A DNA stretch of 64,000 bases from Crotophaga sulcirostris (taxonomy: Eukaryota > Chordata > Aves > Cuculiformes > Crotophagidae): NCBI GenBank assembly GCA_013397455.1, contig VYZB01000342.1, positions 262,272 through 326,271 on the forward strand, read 5' to 3'. The translations under genes were made by a program, and so were the position numbers. The notes under the pieces are model-generated. The model did no database searches. It was not told the DNA's origin and saw only the letters and a list, made by a program, of their open reading frames with translations. Positions 35,198 to 64,000 of this stretch are shown in pieces (the stretch's first letter is position 1; the number at the start of each line of letters is the position of its first letter).

Positions 35198-36658
35198 TCC
35201 GACAGGATGGTACAGCCATGGAGATGTCACGACGGTTGGCAACACAAGAGGACAATTCAGACAGGATTGAACAAAATACAAGATTCTCACAGCTTGCTCG
35301 AGACCTGCCCTGCCCCTGCTGCAGGGGGAAATCCCACCTACGCACCAGCAAGGTCTAACCTACCTTGTGCTCTTATGTTACCTTTTGAGAACACTAAATA
35401 AAAACCAAATTAATACTTGTTACTTACCCCTAGGATAAAAATAAAAAACAATAGTTCAAAAATTATTAAAATGGTAATATGTACAAGTAGCAGGGGAATG
35501 GATACCTACTTATTGAGGGAAAAGATCCGTTGTAGTATTGGTTATTGCTACACACACTGATTCACAGCAGTGTTTTGAAATATCTGACTTTTAAAGCCTA
35601 AGTTTAAGCTTCTCTCAGATTGTCTGCATCATTGCTGGGTTTGACATAAAACCTGTTTTCAGCTGGAATCTTTACTCTTCCCCCCTCTCTCCTTCATTGC
35701 CCAGGGTGCTGGCAAACATCTGAGAATTTCTGGTAACTATCACTAGCTGTTTAACTTGCCTATTTTAACCAGTGAGCCGTACTCCAAGCAAGTGAGAGCT
35801 TTCCACTTCCTCCTGCTAAGTAAGAAGTTCTTATGAAAAAAAAAAAAAAAGAACAAAAGGCTTCAGCACCATTGTGGAGGAAGGATGAGTAAAGCATGCG
35901 ATTCATGGGATTAAGGCTTAATAGAGAAACTAAAGAAACTGAGCATACAAAAGTGGAGAGGAAAAGACACAGCTTAAAAAGACTGACACAAGAAATTCTG
36001 GAATGATCAAAGATGACTTTATAAAGTTTTATCTTAACTTCATTCTAAATATACAGAATAAAAAATATCAGCTTCAGCATTTTGACAATCATCTCTGCTA
36101 ACATCATGAAGTTTAAGAGGGTGGCTTTTTCCAACCGAGAGCACGTGCAATGCAATGGGACACTGGAGAATTCAGATGGAAGAGCCTTACCAGGAGGGAC
36201 ATGCAACAGTTTGTATCCAATCTTATTCATTTATATACATTTTGATGGTCTTGGAAGTTATGGAAAAAGCAAAAAGCCATCCTTCAAAATAAGAAGTTAC
36301 CCTTAGGTCAGTCTGAAGTTAAATCAGGATATCGAGAACATGAAATTATCAGTTTTGGGAGAAATCTGGATGGACAACATTTGTGTTAAAACACCACTGC
36401 ACATCCCATTGTCCATCCTGCATAATACAACTCAGACTCGTAAAGCAGTCATACCTTACCTTAACATTTATAAGTTTGTCAATGAAACGTCTGCTCTAAT
36501 ATCCAAATTACTTTCAAAATTAAAGAAAAACTTGTTATGGTTGGAAATTGATGTTAAAAAGTTTTCCCCCATTTTGAATAATGCTGATTTTTAAACATAT
36601 GGAAAGATGTGTCATTTTTTGTGTCTGCTAAAACCCATTCCAAGGGTTTTTTCCAAAC

Positions 36659-56098
<19,440 letters not shown>

Positions 56099-57789
56099 CT
56101 GCAAAGAAGAAAATGAAGTATTGATGAGGCAAATCCCCAAATGAACACACCCTCCAAATGTATGTGATTTCAATATCCTCCATGCTTTGGGATTTCCAAA
56201 TTTGGGAGAATTTTTAAAACAAAAAGGCCAGTTTGAAACTCTGGGCTTAGAGGGAAGAGAGAGATATTCACAATTCTCAGTGTGAAAATCACCCACATGC
56301 ATTGAGATTTGTTTTCCAAAGCCCTGCAATCTGCACTAAATTCACACTACTATGGAAACAGTTTTTTTAGTATTTATTTCCCCATATCTTTGAATTATTA
56401 AAGCTGCTTATACCTTATTCCTTAAACAAGCACAGAGAATTAATTCCTTCCATACCGTTTACAATGTTAAAAAGGTACTTTCTCAAAGCACAAAGCCAGA
56501 CTATAATAATCCCATTATATCCTAAAATCTTTACTCTCAAACCCAGGAACTTAATCCAAATAGTTACATTTACAAGGCTGTTCCTGGAATTAGCTATAAC
56601 AGCCTTGTAAAGTTCATTAAATCCAAAATACTTTAAGAACAAGAAAGGTGGCAGACCATGTAACTTTTGAGCCATTCTTTACAAAAACATGCTAAGAACA
56701 TGCTGCCTACTTTTATTTTGTGATCACAACTTTCTAACAGACTCCTGACAAACCCAAGAGTCTGAAAAATTATCAGATGCACAGATAACATTTCAAAAAC
56801 CAAAAATAAAGATTGTCACAAGTTTCTTTGAATGTGAGAAGCAAATTTACATGATAGTAAAATTCCTTTGAAGAAAAACTGTCACAAAAAGTTAAAACCA
56901 GGGTCAATATTATTTATTCAGGCTTGGCAGTTGCAAACTCTAAAGTAATTACTGATTATTTCTTAAAAACCTGCATACAAGCAATAAAAAGCTGATTTTC
57001 CAGTAGCAATACAATATTCACTGATTTTAATTTTGTAGAAAACTCTCAGATAAATTTCAGAAGTTACTTTAATCAATAATTAATGGAATTCTAAATTCCA
57101 CACTTGAACATAATCCAGAAGAATTAAATTCATGCAATTTTAACTTTGTTCCAGATCTGTTGAAACCTTCTATACTATACACCAACACAAGTAAACTACA
57201 GTTACTTAACATTTTTCTTGCATATTAGTTAAATTCTGAACAATAGAACAGACATAACTTTCTATGCTAGAAAAAAATCTGTGATAAAGGTATTTACTAT
57301 CTTTTTTAGCCTCCTTTTTCAAGGTGTGGCTTTTCTCCATTACAGTGCTTTAAAAATAGTTAAATTCTCAAATAAAAAAACCCCACAATTCTTAATGAAG
57401 TCAGAATAATTTTATTTATTATATTTAATGTTTGAAAAAATAACTCAAATTAAAAAAAATACTTGAACTTAAAGAAAATTGCCAAATAAATGAGATTACC
57501 TACATCTCAGAGTGGGACATTTTTATCCATAGGAGATTACAAAACTCCTTTGAAATAGTCTTTAAGGGGTGAATTTGCTGACTTTCACCAGGAGTAACAC
57601 CTTGGGATCCTGAATGCAAAATGGAACAGATGAAATATTTGCTCTTTGTTGAAAACTTGCCTTGATCTTTTTCTATTTAACTTCCAGGATACAAACAGTG
57701 CACAGGAGTGATTAAAACCTGCTCCCAGTGAGGCTGATACCAAACACTTCAACTCCTGTTACTGGAAACAGGTCTAGAACCTGCCTATG

Positions 57790-57894
57790 TGAGAAGTAAA
57801 ATTTTTCATGTTTTTCACTGAGTGCATTTTGACATAAATTANTGAGAAGTAAAATTTTTCATGTTTTTCACTGAGTGGATTTTGACATAAATTA
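57790..57894. repeat. Near-identical 52-base direct repeat split by a single N
   Basis: Copies at 57790-57841 and 57843-57894, each starting TGAGAAGTAAAATTTTTC and ending GACATAAATTA, differ at one base (TGCATTTT versus TGGATTTT). The single N at 57842 lies exactly between them. Confidence 0.93.
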
Positions 57895-60800
57895 TTATAA
57901 ATAATAAACAAATAATTTACCAGTGATCCAAGTGAAAAAATCTTGCAACATTGAGGGCAGTTCCTTCTTAAACTATAATTCCCTGATCATTATTTGCAAA
58001 TTAGTGACCAAAACAAGGTCACTAGCAGGGGTCAGCACTCACGTACACATTCAGTCCTGCTGGGGATTCAGGACCTGATCTGAAAAGGATGCAAGGCTCT
58101 CGTGCAGAGAGCAATCACACAGCTATCAGCAAAGGAAATAAAGGGAATAAAAAGGAGACAACAGGTATCCAAATTCCTTAACCAAATGCAAACCTAGAAA
58201 TTTGTCTTCAGAATTTCTCTACAAAAATAAAATAGAACAACGCTAACATTGTCCTTTCCACAAAGGATTTTGTGCTTTGCAAAGGTGAACTGAACAAGCA
58301 GTGCCTTCTGTAGGAATTTCATAAGATGCCTCCCTCTGTACTCTATAACCAAGCTGAATGTGACCATGACATTCTCAGTTCCTATTTTGTTCACCATTTC
58401 ACAACGCTCATGGGGTTAGAGCAATATTTTCACTTTTATAAGCCAATAAAGAGTTTTTTCACAGCTCCATAAATCTCATTGTAAAGTATCTTTAAAATAA
58501 AACGCTGCAATCCAATTATACAAATACATTTCAATGGAGGTGGTTTCTATTCTAATTTTAACATATTCACCATTATCTTAGATTACATTGCTAATGCACT
58601 GTTGTATTAATTTTCACAAGCTGGAATTGGAAACAAACTCTCTAGCAAGTGACCTATAAACTAATGTTTGCAGCACAGCTGGCTTAATAAAATATATTAT
58701 TATAATTATATATGGATTGACTGTATTAACTTACTGTAATTACAGTGCATCACTTTTCATCAAATTTCTTAAACAGCTTCCCTCACCCATATTTCTAGAC
58801 TAATGCAAAATTCAAGGCTGTCTTAAAATTAAATTTTTCCCTCCAGTTAAAAACATACAAATTTTATTATAAAACCCATAATGAAAATGTTGAAAAAAGT
58901 GTAATAAGGTTGTCTATCAGGAAAAAAAAGGCAAACCGACTTTGGGGTAATTCTTCTCACCTTATTAATTCATAACTTACTTTTTAAAAGTTATTACACA
59001 GATGTTTCTTCTTTAATTATTTTACATTCATTATCTACTGCAAAGGAAAATCATGGAATGGTACTCCATGAAAATCACAGCTACAGTCCTAAAAATATCA
59101 GTCAAGAACTTCTAACTTGCCTTTCTTTTTCAAACTTCCTAAATAAGCCAAAAGAGATAAATTAAGGATATTTTTCCCTGTTTTCTATGATCAAATGTAA
59201 TCACAGCTACGAATAATTTGCATGGTAACATACACATCGGGGTTGCAACAAAACTATGTGTTTACATCCTCAATATTTACTTTAATGAAAACAAGTTCAG
59301 AAATCCTTCTGTTTGGTTGCTTCCTTAAAATTTCATTTGTCAAATCTTTGCGACATCTGCAACAATACAAAAACTTAAAAGTTTCATTTCTCAGAGAACA
59401 CAATCATCAGTTTCACAACTTTTACCTATTTCACAATATAATTTTTCTGTTATAAAGCCTGCAGAGGGAACAAACTTTTCTCTACTTTTTTAAGCATTTG
59501 AAATAAAAGCAAAACAACTTTCATAATTTTAAAAAAAATAATTAAAAAGACATAAAAGTTCAGCTACTTACAGGCAAAACATTTTCCCCCAAATTAAAGT
59601 AGCTAGCCTGGACTCGACTCGCAGCTAATGTGATTCACTCTCTAGAACATTTTGGGATACTTTAGCACACTGTGTCCCTTTCAAAGAATGATTCGGGTTT
59701 TTTTTTGGTTTGGAAATAGATTTCCTGTGACTGCTACAATGCAGGCAAAGGAAGGTTAAATGATTAAACATTACTTCATTGGGTTAATCACCAGATCTCA
59801 AGATCTGGACTGGAAATAGGACAGATAAAAAGGTCAGTGCTGAAATACTGATTCACAAGTCTCGGCTGGCCGATTAGAGAAGTTTGCTTCATATCTGCTC
59901 TCAGTAAAATGGTACATTTTATTGGGACCAGGATTTCATTACTACATGTTGCAAAAGGAAAAGACCCTCCAAACCTAAAGAGACAATAAAGAGAAATTGC
60001 ATGTTTTGCTGCTAAGTAAGATTTACCACAGTGCTTCTCTAAACTTGCACAATGGTACAGCTTTGAGTAGAACTTAACACGGATCGTTCATCCCTATAAA
60101 AAAGCATTCCTTGAAGAGTGAATGGACAATATTGTCTTCACTTCAAGGCTTTGCCCCAGTGCTCTGTTTTATTTTGTTTCCATTTATAATTTAATCTCTA
60201 TTTCTCCTTTTTCCTTTCACTGCAAAGTAAGATGCACAAGCTCTTCTGCATTTAAGTGAAGAACATGTCACCAGATGAAGCTCAAGGAAAAAAAAAATAA
60301 TTTCAAAAAATGAATTTTTACTCTTTTCCCTTTGTAACACTGAATATACATATATTCATATATATATAACAGAACAGTCACAATTTATTGTTCACATTAA
60401 AACTGTGATGCCTCTTCTTTCTTAATCTCTAAGAATGGAGACTGTTGATGGATCCATAGCAAGTACCTAGTTGATGGTTACCAAGGAACTCTGAATAATC
60501 AGCACTGGATCAAATCCCATCACCCTTATCAAAACAACCCATAGGACTTTGACAGAAGATATTTTCTTGGAAGACTGCACAGATGGGCCTATAGCAATTA
60601 TGTAAGATAACAGTTTATTTTCTAACATGAAGTTGCAATCAGTTTTTAGGAGCATCAGGAAAGCTACGACTCCCTATCACAAACTGACTCTTCCTCGCAC
60701 GCAGCAGTGATGACAGCTGTCAATCTCCAAAAGATACAATCCAGAGTTGGAATAATTTGAGGCCTAGAAAAATACTTTCATTCTATCACCACTTTTTTTC

Positions 60801-63800
60801 TGCTGTAAATACATCAAGCACTGTACAAACAAATTGGTGAAACTGGTATATTGGTGGATACAGGAGAAAGAGGAAGGCCAGTAGAGAAGGGAAAGAAAAT
60901 GGGACCAACTGCAATCCTAAATTCATAGTGAGTGCATTTGCTCCTAAGAACAGACAGTGCCTTGATGTAGGATCAGGGGAAGTCAGTGATGCCAGTATTA
61001 ATGCTGTTGCTCAAGCAGGACATTAATTACCCAGCAGATGGTAACCTTAAGAAGTTAAAACTAAATTTCTGGAAGGCGTGGGAGGGGCTATGCAGGATTT
61101 GTTACTCTAATAACAAACAGGATCGTGAATGAACGTTAAAGAAAATAAAGACATAAACAGAGATCTAAAGTGAATGTGTTGCACCTTGATAGTCCTCTAT
61201 CTTGGAGAATACTAAAGCTGCTGTAGACAGATATTCATCCTAGTGCCAGCAGACTCCCTGATGTGAATGTGTAACTTGCATGTGAGGAAGAAATGGGCAA
61301 TCCTTCAATTGAGTATAATTGTTATAATATTTTCTTAGAAGAAGTTTAATTATCCAAATAATAATCTGAAGAGGAGAACATTTTTTTCCAAAGATTGAAG
61401 ATGATGTATCAAGCTAACGTGTCAGATTATTAAAATTATAAAAGCTGCCTACAAAGACAGTGCTCCTTTTTATGTAAAAATCTGAGTTATGTTAAAAATG
61501 AGCTGCACAATATTTTGTTTCTTCTGGCTTTCTATTACAACACAATGGAATCAAACACAACTTATGGGAGAATGACCATTTGTGGTTAGGCAATGAATTC
61601 TAGAATTTCAGAGGACTGGGAAGAATTATTAACTCATTGAAATAACATATTAACTGCAGAAGAGCAGTTTTAAAGGAGTCTGAGAGCTACCTACAGGCTG
61701 AGAGGTTACAACATGCTAAGAAAACAGTAGATCAGCAATGATGTTCAACACAGTAACCTGGAGTTAAGATGAGAACTGAGCAAGATACCATTGACTGTCC
61801 TTGCCTATCACTGCAAATAGTTCATTGCTCAGTGACCAAAAAAAACCATATCATACATCTCCTGCAAAACATCAAAGGTAGCAGATCTCATGAGTAAGGT
61901 TCCAGTAAGTTGCAAGCAGGAATATTTTGGCAGTGGTTCATGGTGGCACTGATCTCCCACTCTGGCAGCTGCAGTGACTCTCAACATCTAAATGTGTATG
62001 GAAAGAGCTGTGGTCCTGGATTGCTCTTCTAGCCTGCTCAGAAATACTTCCAGCTTAATACAAACAAGAGGCAAACTAAAAGGGGATATTTCCATCTTGA
62101 TGCCTGGTGAGAAGAGGGTGTGAGATGTAAGGCTTAAACTTACTTATCACTCAAAACTTTGGGAAAGGAAGGCCCTGTCTTGGAAACCAGGCTGTCAAAA
62201 GAGAAAGTTAAAAATGTTTCCAAGGATTACCAAAAGCAGCTAAGGGAAGGTGGTAGATCTAAACAAGCACTGAAGTTTCATAAGAGAAAGGTATTTACAC
62301 ACAATAGGCATAGGACAGACATTCCAGATCAAGAGGACTGGCTCAAAAGTCTACGCTTGGGAAGGAAATAAATTTGATTTCACAATAAGTCTGGGTTTTC
62401 TGAGACATGAAATTCTGGAAGAGGAATAAGGTAATCATATGGGAAAGTTACACGAGAAAAATATCTCCACGTTGAAAGTGAAAACACAGTTTTAGAGAGT
62501 ACGACATGGAGATGACTGAACAGGAATGAAATGGGGCCCTTGACTTCACTGGCTTTACCAAAGAACTGTGGAAAGACAAGAGAGCAGTACCTACAAACCC
62601 CATTAAATAGACTATGTCAGAGATTTGAGAATATAAAGCCAATAAAACTTCAAATGATTATTCAGAATATTTATAGGTAAGGGTGAGGATATGGTACATA
62701 CTACATACAAACCTCGAGTCAACAAAAAATAAAATATCCAGGTGAATTCTACCAGCCTTTCCCAGGACAAGAACATTGAATACAGATTGTTGAGGGAAAT
62801 GCACAGATTTATTTCCACATCTGTTTGTGTTCAAATTCTTGAGGTTGGTTGCATGTTACGGGGTGATGCTGCAACCCACAAAGATAATCAGAAAGATGCT
62901 CATCTTTGGGACTCTGGAAGCTCAGACATATGAGTAACTGCAATTAGTTCCTGAGCCAGAAAAAATGTTTTCCCATAGAAAATGCAGTTCAACCTATTGT
63001 CCTCGTAATCATATTTTAAAATTGCTGTTAGAAAAGAAAGACATAAGAAGCCATAAACAGAACTGTGTGCAGAGTTGAACCCTCTGCAAGTCTTACGGTA
63101 GCAGAGAATAACTGAGTGAAGTGTTCATTCCAAGAGCAAGTTTTGCTTTCCCTGGTCATTTAATTTAAACATATCTTGGAATAAAAGTGTGAAAGTTCTG
63201 AGTAACAGACCCATTATATGGTAAATAAGACCTCCATTAACATGAGTAGGAAGTCAATCAGCTCTGGATTAAACAGACTATTAACACTAGGACCTTCTAG
63301 GTATTTTCTTCATTTCATTAACCAACTGTACCATGGTAAGAACTTTTTATGTCCCTCACTTTTCCCTCTCTCCTACGCCTTGGGGAAGAACCAGAAAATG
63401 CTTTTTCATAATAAACTCTATCAGGAGGTTTAGTTTCAAGATTTTAGACTGCTACAATCCAACACCATGGTCGTTTGGAAGTGACATACCAAAATGAACA
63501 TATATTATAGAGCTCAGCAAGTTAGTAGGCACTCCCAAACTTGACAAATGTCAGCGTTTTTCACAACCAGAACTGAAGTTTGACTTCTACAAAAAAAAAC
63601 CTCTTTCGCTTCACACTCTAAGAATAAAGAAATTTTATAAAGAATAAGATACAATTAAAGGAAACAGACTGAAGGAAGAGGAAGGAGCATGTCCTTTCAG
63701 TCTTATCAGATCGGTCCTATAGAGCAGTAGCCCTTAAACCACATCCCCTGCCACCTCTATGCTCAATTCAAGTTTGTGCAGTTGCACGAAGCAATGTGTC

Positions 63801-63885
63801 CCCTTTGACACTTACCAATTTTATAGTCATGCATGAAAGTGAATTAAAATTTATTTCTGTGCTTGCTTAAGAACTGTTAAATAGT

Positions 63886-63970
63886 TATATATCACATATA
63901 TAGCGTATGTACAGAGTATACCTACACACAGTATATATACACTACAGTATATATTCTATATATAAATACT
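63886..63970. repeat. AT-rich alternating purine-pyrimidine tract
   Basis: Repeated TATATA, ACACAGTATATATAC and AGTATATATTCTATATATA words over about 85 bases at the window edge. Simple-sequence DNA in the VMP1 intron. Confidence 0.6.
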
Positions 63971-64000
63971 TTTTATTCACATCTTGTAGGAGATCTGGCA

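Larger units (their letters stand above)
35133..35204 (-). ncRNA. MIR21: microRNA miR-21 precursor hairpin
   Basis: The 72-base minus-strand hairpin has miR-21-5p in its 5' arm and miR-21-3p in its 3' arm. The loop reads CTGTTGGATCTCATGG. The stem extends outward: TACCA (minus strand, upstream) pairs with TGGTA after the 3' arm, a typical Drosha basal stem. miR-21 represses targets such as PTEN and PDCD4 in vertebrates. The 3p arm and loop agree with my recollection of chicken miR-21 and differ from human. It lies 1.45 kb downstream of the VMP1 stop on the same strand, the conserved vertebrate location. The flanks are CpG-richer than the surroundings, consistent with constraint. Confidence 0.98.
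34310..36658 (-). other. VMP1 3' UTR and pri-miR-21 transcript region
   Basis: Minus-strand region from the VMP1 stop past the miR-21 hairpin. On the minus strand no AATAAA or ATTAAA occurs between the VMP1 stop and the hairpin (35205-36658); only the weak variants TATAAA (near 36014, 36229 and 36467) and AGTAAA (near 35670). Downstream of the hairpin, ATTAAA is at 34814-34819 and AATAAA at 34310-34315. In human, pri-miR-21 ends roughly 1 kb after the hairpin, which would match the latter. The extent here is inferred. Confidence 0.55.
56099..64000 (-). other. VMP1: VMP1 intron 7, partial
   Basis: 7.9 kb of AT-rich sequence upstream of exon 8 with no further VMP1 exon; the next exon must lie past the right edge. 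Contains the duplicated 52-base unit with one N (57790-57894). The part around 60.8-63.0 kb is more purine-rich and could be an old mobile element, but I could not identify one. Confidence 0.8.

Overview
This is a vertebrate nuclear window, almost certainly from a bird. Three multi-exon genes with GT-AG introns can be read. The interspersed repeats I could identify are CR1 LINE 3' ends of the avian type. The miR-21 hairpin has, as I remember it, the loop and 3p arm of chicken miR-21 rather than the mammalian form. I cannot name the species; the CR1 3' end wording looks more like a neoavian bird than chicken, but that is a weak hint.

Layout: positions 1-3933 are the 3' UTR side of RPS6KB1 (minus strand). 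Positions 3934-13430 hold RPS6KB1 coding exons 15 to 2, encoding residues 48-525 of p70/p85 ribosomal S6 kinase with every intron phase intact. Exon 1 is not visible. It most likely lies in the 971-base assembly gap (16276-17246), together with the GC-rich promoter shared head-to-head with the next gene. A 5'-truncated CR1 lies just after the CpG-rich flank. TUBD1 (delta-tubulin, plus strand) follows, with eight coding exons from 18904 to 24569 that join into a complete 453-codon frame. About 9 kb of intergenic DNA follows with no gene that I can support.

From about 34.3 kb to the right edge everything is transcribed from the minus strand. The miR-21 precursor is at 35133-35204. It lies 1.45 kb downstream of the VMP1 stop codon (36659). 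VMP1 exons 12 to 8 lie at 36659-56098, and the rest of VMP1 (about residues 1-238) is beyond the right edge. The order RPS6KB1 - TUBD1 - MIR21 - VMP1 matches human 17q23 in reverse, so this is a conserved syntenic block.

The genes act in separate but cell-growth-related processes. S6K1 is the mTORC1 effector kinase for translation and cell growth. Delta-tubulin is needed for centriole triplet microtubules. VMP1 is an ER lipid scramblase needed for autophagosome formation, and miR-21 is processed from transcripts that start in or read through VMP1. I found no new gene system. The points most worth checking are the likely VMP1-miR-21 read-through (no canonical poly(A) hexamer between them), a GC-AG intron in VMP1, the promoter hidden in the gap, and several young tandem duplications in VMP1 introns, one of which straddles a single N and may be an assembly join.
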